64,000 nucleotides of DNA from Hyalella azteca (GCF_000764305.2 NW_025934840.1:1-64000), one strand, 5' to 3'; shown: positions 29,801 to 39,730, counted from the first letter of the stretch. The notes: generated by a model from the sequence alone, not told the origin. Made by a program: numbers and translations.

Positions 29801-32800
29801 ACTATAACAAAAACATCAGACCCGTGAGCTCGGCCCATGAACCTACCATCGTAACTTTTGAACTTTCGCTGCTCAACATACTCGACTTGGTGAGTGTTGT
29901 TAAGTTATACTTTCAATAAAGTTAAGAGATCGTAAGTTCATCAGCCAATCATTGATGGCCTTTCAAGCAAAATCCACAAATCATAGACAAGAAAATAGAG
30001 CGTAAGTACTTGCGTTCACTATACTTTAAAAAAAAGTTAAGAGATCGTAAGTTCATCAGCCAATCGTTGACGGCCTTTCAAGCAAAATCCACCAATCATA
30101 GACAAGGAAATAGAGCGTATAAGTACTTACGTTCACTTAACGAATTTTGAAAGTATAGGCCCTGGCGCACTGTTACAATTCCTTACAAAAGAACTTTAAA
30201 ATGAACTCAAACTTGTTTATGAAATGTTCCATGGTGAGAATTGTTATTAACGAAGAACGTTCAAAACCGCCCCTTATTAGCCCGTTTGAAGGTAATACCA
30301 TATTACAAATTTTCATTCGCTTTAAAGCACATTTCGAAGTTATTCTATAACGTAAGTCAACATAGTGAAAGAAATTTGTACAATATTTTTGAAGGAACGT
30401 CATTGAAACAAATTCATTCAAAATAAACTGATTTTTATTATAAAAATAAAATTGCATTACCTACTCACTCTTCAAATCATAGTATTGAATTTTTTCAATT
30501 TCTCATGAAATTATGTAATTTTATTTAATTAATGCACCTTAGAAATTATTCAAGATTTACAGAATATTCGACTTCGCATTTTGCTGATTAGGGCAGAATC
30601 GAGATCAGTTTCCTTTGATCAAAGAATCTCTTAAATTGATTCAAACCACACAATTCAACTTAGACATTCATCGTGCAACTTATCGTAATTTCTATTCTAA
30701 ATAAAATCAATTCTAAATTAATTTTAATAAATTAATTCCAAAATTCGATTAATTCTAAATAAATCAGGTAATCGAACATAATAATGTGATAACGTTTAAC
30801 AGCAAACGCGGGATCGCAAGCTACAGATCAACAGCGAGATGATTATGTTGTGGTGGGACTGGCACCTCAAGTGGAACCCCGCAGAGTTCGGAGGCGTCAA
30901 GGAGTTGAGGGTTCCTTACACTAGCGTCTGGTACCCTGACATTATCCTCTACAACACGTGAGATTATGTACTCGAATTGTACAATTAAATTAAAATTTTT
31001 TATGTAGATGGAATATATATATGCCCTTTCTAGAGAGAGATAAAAATTAAGTGAAATAAGAAGGAGTGAAATATTCTTGATAATATTTATTTTTTAAAAA
31101 GTAAGCCACATATTTAAAAGTAAGCCCAAAAGTTGCATGTCACAAAGCAAACTATGATAGAAAAGTATGCCCTATATTTCAAAGTAAGCCCAAAAGTTGC
31201 ATGTCACAAAGCAAACTATGATAGAAAATTATGCCACATATTTAAAAGTAAGCCCAAAAGTTGCATGTCATAAAACAAACAATAAAATTACTCCCACATA
31301 TCACGACTTACACCAATTTTTGCTCTCCGCACCTAGAGCTGAATCAGACTACGAATCATCAATCCTAAACACGTACGTCATCATCGACTACACGGGTCGG
31401 GTGGAGCTAGTGAGCCACGCGCTGTTGTCTTCCATCTGTGACGTCCAAGTCGACTACTTCCCCTTCGACCAGCAGGAGTGTAGACTGCGTTTCGCATCTT
31501 GGACTTACGACATCGCGGGCGTAGGCATTATTGTTAATTATTGTTATCTCAATTACGCATAAATATCAGCCAGGAAGAGTATTTTAGTAAATGGAATGAG
31601 TTAGGCTGTTAAAAATGTCGTCCATCTGTGATGTCCAAGTCGACTACTTTCCCTTCGACCAGCTGGGGCCGTATTATCAAAACTTCGTAACTTTTTGTAC
31701 TTCCGACACAAATGTTACGTGTTACGTAAGTACACCCTAATTTTGGCATTATCAAAACATTCGTACGTAAGACTTAGCTAAAAGCGTACTATCAAAATCA
31801 TCTGGCCAACTGACCAATCAGAGGCTGGGGATTTGTTTACATTCTGGGAACTTCGATGGCGGGAATCGATGCCTGCGATGGTATCGACTATTGAATGCTG
31901 TCTGTCGGTATTGAGTCGGTATTGCTCGTTGTTGGCCCAGAAAAAGCCGTTCTAAAATAGTTGTGAACTCTTTTTAATAAACAGCGTGAGTTGAAGAAGA
32001 AATCTGTGTACGGAGCTAAAAATTATGGTTTGCAAAGATATAAAGTACCGACTAGAAGGAATGAATGATGAGAGTTGGGCGCGAAAACTTTGATTTCGCG
32101 CTTGTAAAATATAACGTAATATGCATTTGCTTGTAAAATGTAACGTAAAAGGAAAACAAAATCAGTTTCTGGTATTAACTCAATTGAATTTTTTCCAATA
32201 GCACTGTTTAGCACGATCACATATTTTAATCGTGCAAATGTTGCACGATCAAGTAGTGGAGATATCACAAGTAGAGCCATCATTCTATGCGTGTATAATC
32301 CGCGCTGTCGGATTATTCACAAAATTCTATCACAAGTCAAGGTGTTGCTACTTGCTAGTAAATCAATAGTTTCCTATTGCTTCAGCAGACACTCTAAACT
32401 TGCGCGGAACTCCACTTACGACATCTCCGAGCAGGCGTACAGTTACGTTACGTATCTTCCCGCGCAAATGTTTCGATAATACCACCGCTAGAGTTACCTC
32501 ATCTAGTCAGCACTGACGCCACTCGTAAGTCCATTTTGCGTACTTGCGAAGTTTTGATAATACGGCCCCTGGAGTGTAGACTGCGTTTCGCATCTTGGAC
32601 TTACGACATCGCGGGCGTAGGCATTTTTGTTATATTATTGTTATATTATTGTTATATTATTGTTATAATATTGTTATATTATTGTTATAATATTGTTATA
32701 TTATTGTTATATTATTGTTATCTCAATTACGCATAAATATCAGCCAGGAGGAGTATTATAGTAAAAGTAATAAATAAGGCAGTTAAAATGAAGGCAAAGA

Positions 32801-35800
32801 GACAAAATTAAACACATGAGATTTGTACGTTTGGTGGTGATATGGTGGTGATAGGCACCACCATGAAAGCATTATTGTTATCCCAATTACATATAAATAT
32901 CAGCCAGGAAGAGTATATTAGTAAAAAGGTAATAAGTTAGACAGTTAATGAAGGCCAACAGGCATAATTAAACGTATAAGATTTATACATTTGCTACAAT
33001 AATAGTAAGTATTAATTCGTACATACGTTCCATGACCATGTGATCAATTTTGTCTTAGTATGCTTATCACCACCAATGCTAATCACTACCATCGTAAACG
33101 TGATTAGCAATATAATTATTAATTTAATTTAGCAAAGTAATTATCGCCAACAGATCGTTCTGAAAGGTGGTACCGCCAGGATTGGACACTACACACAGAA
33201 TCCAGAATTTAATCTGGAGAACTTCTGGATAGAAATGTCCGAGCAATACAACGAGTGTTGTCCGAAGCCCTTCTCCAGTGAGTCCAATGTAAAATTAACC
33301 CATATATTGAGGACTAGTACGGGTCATAACGTTTGAATTTTATATAGGGTACATATATATAGGGTATTATATAATATATAAATATATTATATATATATAA
33401 TATATATTTATATATTTTTATATAGGGTATATTGTATCGCCGTCTGCATGTGTGTAAATATTTGCATCATATAAGGCAGTCATGCATGCTTAGCTCTGAA
33501 TGCATTGTTCATGAGGCCTATTATCTTTCATGTACAATATTTTTGATTGACCCTCTCATTTCAACACATAATATATCTTTCTTTCTTTGCCGCAGCAATC
33601 GACTACTACATTCAAATTCAGCGCAGGACGAAATTTGGCATGTTTTTCTACATCATGCCAGGCATCTTGATCAACGTGTGTGGTGAGCGAAACATAACTT
33701 CGCAAGGGTATTCAATTTTTCCAGATAACGTAAATTGTTTTTTATCCATCATTATTGAAAGTAATTCTATTTATTGTTAGCTCGTCCATAATTATTGTTA
33801 ATATTCCTGCCATATCGCCTCCGTTTTTGGCCATTAGAACATGAATGTTCAATTTTCTTAAAATTATATTTTTGTGTCATTATTGCGTATTAATGGTCAT
33901 AAATACCCATCATAAAAACTGTTACCTAAATTAAGCCGAAACATTCACACTTGGATTCAAAATGACTGAGATTTGCTGGCTGCTTGAGGATTTGAGGTAT
34001 TAGGGGCACATTGTGTGTACCCAAATATCGATTTACGGAGCTGACATCATACATATCATATATGTATATCGAGGTCATATACCGCCACATCGCCTCGACG
34101 TTATAAAGCAATTCTGCCATTATGAAAGAATTAATCATAATAAATAAAAATTTGGTTAAACCAATGACGATTAACGTGGGTTCTCGGAAGAAATAATCTC
34201 AATAAAACTTTGATTAAACCAATGACGATTACCGTGGGTTCTCAAAAGAAATAATCTTAATAAAACTGTGATTAATCAAATGACGATTAACGTGGGTTCT
34301 CGAAAGAATTAATCTTAATAAAACTGTGATTAAACCAATGACGATTAACGTGGGTTCTCGAAAGAATTAATCTTAATAAAACTTTAATTAAACCAATGAC
34401 GATTAACGTGGGTTCTCGAAAGAAATAATCTTAATAAAACTTTAATTAATCCAATGACGATTAACGTGGGTTCTCGAAAGAATTAATCTTAATAAAACTT
34501 TAATTAATCCAATGACGATTAACGTGGGTTCTCGAAAGAATTAATCTTAATAAAACTGTGATTAAACCAATAACGATTAACTTGTGTTCTCACAGCGGTG
34601 ATGGTTTTCTCGTTGCCCGCCGAGAGCGGCGAGAAGGTTGGGCTCAGCATCAACTCTCTGATCGCCATGATTGTCTTCCTCATGGCCATGACCGAGAAAA
34701 TTCCCCCGACATCTCGCATACCTCTCGCTGGTGAGGCAGATTTTTGCAACGATTTAAACTGACCACAAAGTCCCACAAAGTACCATTTAAACTAACCACA
34801 AATTCCCATTTAAACTAACCACAAAGTCCCATTTAAACTAACCACAAAGTCCCACAAAGTCCCATTTAAACTAACCACAAAGTCCCACAAAGTCCCATTT
34901 AAACTAAGCACAAAGTCCCACAAAGTCACATTTAAACTAATCACAAAGTCCCACAAAGTCCCATTTAAACTAAGCACAAAGTCCCACAAAGTCACATTTA
35001 AACTAACCACAAAGTCCCACAAAGTCCCATTTAAACTAAGCACAAAGTCCCACAAAGTCACATTTAAACTAATCACAAAGTCCCACAAAGTCCCATTTAA
35101 ACTAAGCACAAAGTCCCACAAAGTCACATTTAAACTAACCACCAAGTCCCACAAAGTCCCATTTAAACTAACAACAAGGTCCCACAAAGTCACATTTAAA
35201 CTAGCCACAAAGTCCCTCAAAGTCCCATTTAAACTAACCACAAAGTCCCATTTAAACTAAGCACAAAGTCCCACAAAGTCACATTTAAACTAACCACAAA
35301 GTCCAACAAAGTCACATTTAAACTAACCACAAAGTCCCATAAAGTCCCATTTAAACTAACCAAAAAGGCCCACTAAGTCCAATTTAAACTAATCACAATG
35401 TCCCATAAATTATAAAATAATTGACGAAATCTACATGTCATCGCCTTGAAATTAAACATGTTGCTGAATAATGCAATTCAGAAGAATATTCGACAAATTT
35501 TACTGAAAGTTTAATGAATTTGCTACAAACGAACTTCGAGAACTTCTGCTAAAAAAATCTTTCTTATCTCTCCGTGCATTAATATACAAGAACGTATATC
35601 CTTATTTAATATATGCAATATTCAAAAATCTCGTTGGGTAATTAACGAGTGAAAATAAGACGTATAATGTAGTAAGACGTATAATGTACTAAGACGTATA
35701 ATGCACTAAGACGTATGTTGCACTAAGACGTATAATGTACTAAGACGTATAATGCACTAAGACGTATAATGTACTAAGACGTGTGATGCACTAAGACGTA

Positions 35801-38800
35801 TAATGTACTAAGACGTATAATGTACTAAGACGTATNNNNNNNNNNNNNNNNNNNNNNNNNNNNNNNNNNNNNNNNNNNNNNNNNNNNNNNNNNNNNNNNN
35901 NNNNNNNNNNNNNNNNNNNNNNNNNNNNNNNNNNNNNNNNNNNNNNNNNNNNNNNNNNNNNNNNNNNNNNNNNNNNNNNNNNNNNNNNNNNNNNNNNNNN
36001 NNNNNNNNNNNNNNNNNNNNNNNNNNNNNNNNNNNNNNNNNNNNNNNNNNNNNNNNNNNNNNNNNNNNNNNNNNNNNNNNNNNNNNNNNNNNNNNNNNNN
36101 NNNNNNNNNNNNNNNNNNNNNNNNNNNNNNNNNNNNNNNNNNNNNNNNNNNNNNNNNNNNNNNNNNNNNNNNNNNNNNNNNNNNNNNNNNNNNNNNNNNN
36201 NNNNNNNNNNNNNNNNNNNNNNNNNNNNNNNNNNNNNNNNNNNNNNNNNNNNNNNNNNNNNNNNNNNNNNNNNNNNNNNNNNNNNNNNNNNNNNNNNNNN
36301 NNNNNNNNNNNNNNNNNNNNNNNNNNNNNNNNNNNNNNNNNNNNNNNNNNNNNNNNNNNNNNNNNNNNNNNNNNNNNNNNNNNNNNNNNNNNNNNNNNNN
36401 NNNNNNNNNNNNNNNNNNNNNNNNNNNNNNNNNNNNNNNNNNNNNNNNNNNNNNNNNNNNNNNNNNNNNNNNNNNNNNNNNNNNNNNNNNNNNNNNNNNN
36501 NNNNNNNNNNNNNNNNNNNNNNNNNNNNNNNNNNNNNNNNNNNNNNNNNNNNNNNNNNNNNNNNNNNNNNNNNNNNNNNNNNNNNNNNNNNNNNNNNNNN
36601 NNAACAAAATTTAGAATCGCCCCAGCTTCTGGTAATCCAAATCAGAAGCTGCCGCGTCGGTAAATTTTCACTGGGAAGAACTCCTACCCTAACAAAATTT
36701 AAAGTCGCCCCAGCTTCTGGTAATCCAAATCAGAAGCTGCCGCGACTGTAAGTTTTCCCTGGGTTGTTACGCTGACAGGAGGACGGCGGTGTTCGTCGCA
36801 CAAAATTTGCGGGTCAAAATCCCGGAGTTGATCTTGGATCTCTGGGACCTGGACGGCCACGACGATGACAACGACAGCGACGTGGAGGTGAGCGTTGAAA
36901 ATTTGTATGTGAACGGAAAAAACATGAACGGGCCATATTTTACAAATTATTTGGATAATTTGGCCCGTTGTGGATCAAATTATACAAAAAATGATATTTT
37001 TTGTTGTGGGTGAGGATGGACGTAGCACTGATACGCAATTTTGCCGGACCAAACTGGCTCAGGATGACACAAGAGACACAGGAGCAAAAAAATAATTGTT
37101 ATACATTAAATAATATTTATAGTATAAATGCTGATAACATTTTTCATATAGGCTTCATTTAAGCTCATTTAAAACAAGCAAAATAATCAGATCATAATCG
37201 TCAAGTAATTGACTGTATTTAACAAGCCGATATTTGCATACAAGATCAAACACCCAATCGCAGCCGCTGATATTTTCATGTGATTACAAAAATATTTTGC
37301 AGCTACGTGTAATGCAATGACATAAAAAATTTAAATATTATCAATAGTAAATAACGCAATTTAAAAACATATATTCACATCACATGACCGGATTACATTC
37401 TACTTAACATGCAATTGATTATCAAGAATTTAGACTATCGAATGATAAAATATCTGAACAATGAAGATTCAAGAACAAGAGTCATGTGGGTGACAGTTGT
37501 TCCAATTGGTTATGAATAATTTAATCTATAGAATATCTGAACAATGAAAATTCAAGAACAAGAGGCATGTGGGCGTCAGTTGTTCCAATTGGTTATCAAG
37601 AATTTAAACTATAGAAAATCCGTACAATGAAGATTCAAGAACAAAAGGCACATATGGCTGTCAGTTGTTCCAATTGGTAATCAAGAATTTAAACTATAGA
37701 ATATCTGAACATTGACGATTCAAGTTTATCAAGAATTTAAACTATAGAATATCCGTACAATGAAGATTCAAGAACAAACGGCACATGTGGGTATCAGTTG
37801 TTCCTTTACTTACAGGAGTTACAAGAGAAGTGTAAGCTTGGCTCAGGAGTGACAAGAGTTCGGCCGGCGAGCGCTGACGACAGGCTCTTCGTGAGCACCG
37901 TGACCGACACCTACCAGCGCGCGGCCGGGCAGCAACAGCTTCGTGAGGTTACAAATAGAATAGAATAGAATAAAATAGAATAGAACAGAATAGGATAGAA
38001 TATAATGGAATAGAATAGAATAGAATAGAATGGAATATAATATAATATAATAGAATATAATGGAATAGAATAGAATGGAATGGAATAGAATAGAATAGAA
38101 TAGAATAGAATAGAATAGAATAGAATAGAATAGAATAGAATAGAAGTGTCGGCATTGAAGAAATAGGCCCATGGCCTGTTTCCGATTCTTGAATTTTTCG
38201 TGACTTGATTCACAAGGGATCCGGCCTTTGGAGCCCGATCTTTCCATAGCTGCCGATTGATTTAGATAGCTGCTGGACTTATTGCCTGGTCATGGACGCA
38301 TATCATCGAGGAGCCAAGAATCATCGTTATCTGTATCATTTTACTTAAAGATTTAAATGTTATTTGACGTTCAAAATAATTGGAACATAAATTAAAATCC
38401 TTATAAATTTCAAAGTCTTGCGGTCTCGATTACAAAAATATAATCTCGAAAAAAGTAATCATCTGCACAGGTTCAAGGTTTGATTATCTGTTAGTTTTTT
38501 TTATATATGTAATTATAATGCATAAATTATTTCTGTATCAACGAATGATTCAAGACTCAGTTGTTTACTGCAGATCCGTTCCAGCGTCGTACGTGCGACG
38601 CCCTGGAAAAGATGCTCAAGATCATGCTGAGGGCGGAGGCAGCTCGCCTTCGAGAGAAAAGAACCAACGTCAGACAGGAAGAATGGAAATTTGTTGCTCG
38701 GGTTACCGACAGATTTTTGTTCATTGCATTCTTCTTGACAGCGTTCTTTTTCAACGTAATAATCCTGACGAGCTCGCCTTACTCGGAGAAGTTCGAGTAC

Positions 38801-39163
38801 TGTCCTTATGGCCGCAACAGCACTGATTGCAATGACTTGACAGACGAACAACGGTGGCAGTTGGTATACCAAATGTCCCATAACTCTGCTGGTATCCAGA
38901 ACGATGCGCACGGAGCAAGTGACAAGGAATTCAATGAAAATGTTCATAAGGGAAATAATGGAAGTGGCGGTGGATGTAAAGATGTTAGCTGCTTCGACGA
39001 CCACAGTGGTGAATCAAAGAACACTTTTCATTCGAGTGGTGAAAGTGGAACAGGAAATAACAATAGACGTAAAGGAACTGGTCTGGAAGGTTGCGAAGTC
39101 AGTGGCGGAAGCTGTTACGATGACATTGGCGCTGATGGAGGAAGTGATGGAGGTGGACATTAA
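26727..39163 (+). CDS. Nicotinic acetylcholine receptor alpha-type subunit with giant N-terminal extension
   Basis: A Cys-loop ligand-gated cation channel subunit of the plasma membrane. Exons are 26727-26802, 28100-29889, 30803-30957, 31337-31520, 33154-33277, 33596-33682, 34596-34730, [M3 exon in gap], 36779-36887, 37816-37942 and 38574-39163; phases agree throughout. In order: signal peptide, about 550-residue extension with 12 repeats, alpha-1 helix (EHRLSDKLFRDYNKN), loop A (VWYPDIILYN), Cys-loop (C-DVQVDYFPFDQQE-C), loop B (SWTYD), loop C vicinal cysteines (YNECCPKPF), M1, M2 (GEKVGLSINSLIAMIVFL), intracellular loop, MA helix, M4, and an about 100-residue extracellular tail. The CC pair marks an alpha-type subunit. 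Loop C ends in Phe where Tyr is usual. M2 keeps Glu at -1' and 20' (cation selectivity) but has Ile at 9', where Leu is usual. The protein would exceed 1,150 residues against about 500 for ordinary subunits. Confidence 0.92.
27617..28099 (+). repeat. Three tandem copies of the exon 2 acceptor region
   Basis: About 170-bp units contain AAGTGACGTATCAATTTA and end TTACTATTTCCAGGAAC. The last unit runs directly into exon 2, whose first bases are GAAC. The two upstream copies therefore carry ready-made AG acceptors plus the first exonic bases. Confidence 0.88.
28100..29889 (+). CDS. Receptor exon 2: N-terminal extension, repeats and alpha-1 helix
   Basis: A single 1,790-bp exon with an uninterrupted frame. 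It encodes a hydrophilic, probably disordered region with acidic Ser clusters (CSDEDSSSTDENEGD), then a basic Pro/Lys stretch, twelve PIPGELKTTVNH-like repeats, then KKLDRSRRSAIYGERSAEHRL and the canonical receptor N-terminal helix and first strand (FELSLLNILDL). RSRR (codons at 29731-29742) fits the furin rule R-x-K/R-R and lies right at the junction between extension and receptor domain. Basic LQKRS and FTKRL lie further upstream. It ends in phase 0 at GTGAGT. Confidence 0.85.
29269..29694 (+). repeat. Coding minisatellite, 36 bp x 12
   Basis: Twelve in-frame units (consensus PIPGELKTTVNH, with G/V, P/L/A and S/P variants; the last is truncated). No unit has a stop or frameshift, which suggests selection for the frame. 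The long minus-strand open frames across this stretch are shadows of the repeat. Confidence 0.95.
29896..30161 (+). mobile_element. Two MITE family 2 copies beside the exon 2 donor
   Basis: Two tandem about 130-bp copies (AAGTTAAGAGATCGTAAGTT, CAATCATAGACAAGAAAAT) begin within 10-15 bp of the GTGAGT donor. The second ends GAAAGTATAGGCC followed by CTG. The first copy is truncated at its left terminus. Confidence 0.82.
30803..30957 (+). CDS. Receptor exon 3 (loop D and loop A region)
   Basis: The exon encodes QTRDRKLQINSEMIMLWWDW, then HLKWNPAEFGGVKELRVPY and VWYPDIILYN. The WNP-x-E-x-GGVK and W-x-PD-x-x-LYN motifs are diagnostic for nicotinic subunits, and the Tyr of the last motif is the loop A agonist-binding residue. 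Phase 0 in, phase 2 out. Confidence 0.93.
31020..31335 (+). repeat. Tandem units upstream of receptor exon 4
   Basis: Three about 65-bp copies (AAAGTAAGCCCAAAAGTTGC, ATGTCACAAAGCAAAC) fill the intron immediately before the exon 4 acceptor. Confidence 0.8.
31337..31520 (+). CDS. Receptor exon 4 (Cys-loop, loop B)
   Basis: The exon begins AESDYESSILNTYVI and contains the Cys-loop with thirteen residues between its cysteines (DVQVDYFPFDQQE), including the invariant YFPFD, then RFASWTYDIAG with the loop B Trp. The donor GTAGGC is weak but gives the right phase (0). A duplicate of the 3' part follows at 31615. Confidence 0.92.
31615..32624 (+). pseudogene. Duplicated exon 4 3' half, split by a transposon
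   Basis: 31615-31665 copies exon 4 from SSICDVQVDYFPFDQ. The remainder (ECRLRFASWTYDIAGVG plus donor) resumes at 32572. A 903-bp element lies between, flanked by CTG on both sides. The copy has no acceptor of its own and is presumably intronic. Confidence 0.9.
31666..32568. mobile_element. Harbinger-like non-autonomous DNA transposon in exon copy
   Basis: Terminal inverted repeats GGGCCGTATTATCAAAACTT / AAGTTTTGATAATACGGCCC (at least 20 bp) are bordered by CTG direct repeats (31663-31665 and 32569-32571). A 3-bp CWG duplication is a known property of some PIF/Harbinger elements. Subterminal motifs (TTACGTAAGTAC, ATTATCAAAAC) repeat internally. There is no transposase frame. Confidence 0.85.
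32625..33150 (+). repeat. (TTGTTATATTA)n and intron repeats
   Basis: 32625-32720 is an approximately 11-bp minisatellite. The segment TCAATTACGCATAAATATCA, seen after exon 4, recurs at 31550, 32715 and near 32890, showing that early-intron sequence was duplicated together with the exon end. Confidence 0.85.
33154..33277 (+). CDS. Receptor exon 5 (loop C, vicinal cysteines)
   Basis: The exon encodes IVLKGGTARIGHYTQNPEFN, then WIEMSEQYNECCPKPFS. The adjacent cysteines preceded by Tyr-x-x define an alpha-type agonist-binding subunit. The usual final loop C Tyr is Phe. Phase 0 in, phase 1 out. Confidence 0.93.
33596..33682 (+). CDS. Receptor exon 6 (M1)
   Basis: The exon encodes IDYYIQIQRRTKF, then GMFFYIMPGILINVC, the pre-M1 strand with its conserved Arg pair and an M1 helix with the conserved Pro. 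Phase 1 at both ends. Confidence 0.93.
34148..34595 (+). repeat. Tandem units derived from the exon 7 acceptor region
   Basis: About seven to eight units of about 59 bp contain GACGATTAACGTGGGTTCTC. The last unit, beside the exon, reads GATTAACTTGTGTTCTCACAG. The array therefore appears to have grown from the branch-point and pyrimidine-tract region of this intron. Confidence 0.9.
34596..34730 (+). CDS. Receptor exon 7 (M1 end, M2 pore helix)
   Basis: The exon encodes AVMVFSLPAESGEKVGLSIN, then SLIAMIVFLMAMTEKIPPTS. Pore positions are E-1', K0', G2', N6', I9' and E20'. The acidic rings predict a cation channel; Gly at 2', Asn at 6' and Ile at 9' are non-standard. It ends in phase 1, and the next exon (M3) is not visible. 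Confidence 0.92.
34755..35405. repeat. 33-bp minisatellite just after exon 7 donor
   Basis: About twenty units of TTTAAACTAACCACAAAGTC and CCACAAAGTC variants start 25 bp after the donor. Because 33 is a multiple of three, a minus-strand frame stays open, but it is a repeat artefact. Confidence 0.93.
35652..35835. repeat. 17-bp minisatellite running into the gap
   Basis: About ten units of ATGTACTAAGACGTATA (GCAC variant) end exactly at the first N. Confidence 0.93.
35836..36602. other. Assembly gap (767 N)
   Basis: An unresolved interval between tandem repeats of two kinds. The receptor's M3 exon should lie here, since the exon before ends after M2 and the exon after begins in the M3-M4 loop. 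Confidence 0.98.
36603..36766. repeat. 88-bp repeat, two copies at gap edge
   Basis: The same unit as at 26251-26508 (CCCCAGCTTCTGG ... CAGAAGCTGCCGCG ... TTTTCACTGGG), about 10 kb away in the same gene neighbourhood. Confidence 0.9.
36779..36887 (+). CDS. Receptor exon (start of M3-M4 loop)
   Basis: The exon encodes RTAVFVAQNLRVKIPELILD, then LWDLDGHDDDNDSDVE. The first part is in the position of the HHR-x-P-x-x-W-x-R-x-x-F-L segment following M3, and the second is a very acidic cytoplasmic stretch. Phase 2 in, phase 0 out. Confidence 0.78.
36888..37815 (+). repeat. Receptor intron with about 100-bp tandem units
   Basis: 37420-37810 holds about four units containing AATTTAAACTATAGAATATC and CAGTTGTTCCAATTGG. 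The last abuts the next exon's acceptor. The rest is AT-rich and unannotated. Confidence 0.7.
37816..37942 (+). CDS. Receptor exon (cytoplasmic loop)
   Basis: The exon encodes LQEKCKLGSGVTRVRPASAD then RLFVSTVTDTYQRAAGQQQL, a hydrophilic cytoplasmic segment without a known motif. Choosing the donor GTGAGG gives phase 1, which joins the next exon in frame. Confidence 0.78.
37951..38145. repeat. (TAGAA)n microsatellite
   Basis: About 38 imperfect pentamers begin within 10 bp of the donor. They produce spurious minus-strand frames rich in Phe, Tyr, Ser and Ile. Confidence 0.95.
38148..38260 (-). mobile_element. LINE 3'-end-like fragment
   Basis: It shares TGTCGGC-TTGAAGA, GGCC-TG--GCCTGT and CCGATTCTTG with 17744-17860, the segment at the end of the intergenic LINE fragment. 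No frame remains. Confidence 0.6.
38574..39163 (+). CDS. Receptor last exon (MA helix, M4, C-terminal tail)
   Basis: The exon encodes the amphipathic MA helix (CDALEKMLKIMLRAEAARL ... EEWKFVARVTDRF), M4 (LFIAFFLTAFFFNVIILTS), then about 100 extracellular residues rich in Gly, Ser, Asn and Asp with six cysteines (for example GGGCKDVSCFDD, GLEGCEVSGGSCYDD). Nicotinic subunits normally end within about 5-25 residues of M4. The tail ends at TAA. Confidence 0.9.
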
Positions 39164-39340
39164 AAATGTTAATCTTCATCCGGAGAATTGGGAAAAATTT
39201 ATTTTCCTGTCGTTAGTAAAAATTCGTTAATGTTCAAATGGAAATTACCATGATGAATTTTAAAAAATATCCTCTTATATTGGGAGCAGTACATTCGTAT
39301 CGTCAGTTAACACCATGACACTAGTCTAAGTTTATATTAA

Positions 39341-39346
39341 AATAAA
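39341..39346 (+). promoter_or_regulatory. Candidate poly(A) signal of the receptor gene
   Basis: AATAAA lies about 180 bp after the stop codon. A second, imperfect copy of this 3' flank (GTTAATATTCAAATAGAAAT onward) follows to 39520. Confidence 0.5.
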
Positions 39347-39557
39347 TGTAACAAATATTTTATAGTTAGTAAGGATCCGTTAATATTCAAATAGAAATAA
39401 ACATAATGAACTTTAAAAATATCGTGTTATATTGGGAGCAGCACATTCGTCTTCGTGAAATAGTAACACCATGACACTAATACGAGTTTATATTAAAATA
39501 AGTGCAACAAACATATTTACAATAATAGAAGGAATAATTATTGTAAGTAATTTCTAG

Positions 39558-39675
39558 GCACTCCAGATGAGGTCTCGCACTCCAGATGAGGTCTCGCACT
39601 CCAGATGAGGTCTCGCACTCCAGATGAGGTCTCGCACTCCAGATGAGGTCTCGCACGCCAGATGAGGTCTCGCAC
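39558..39675. repeat. 19-bp minisatellite
   Basis: Six units of CACTCCAGATGAGGTCTCG. No role is seen. Confidence 0.95.
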
Positions 39676-39730
39676 GTTCCCTATGGAAAGTTGAACACGC
39701 AACACACCGGTTTCAGTGTATCAATTTTAT

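Noticed and set aside
33926..34138. 70-residue minus frame antisense in the receptor intron
   Set aside because: No motif, no splice context, lies in AT-rich intron.
34810..35241. 143-residue minus-strand frame of LNVTLWDFV repeats
   Set aside because: A 33-bp intronic minisatellite whose period is a multiple of three.
35825..36607. 260-residue open frame
   Set aside because: It consists of Ns.
37843..38247. Phe/Tyr/Ser/Ile-rich minus-strand frames
   Set aside because: Translation of the (TAGAA)n microsatellite.
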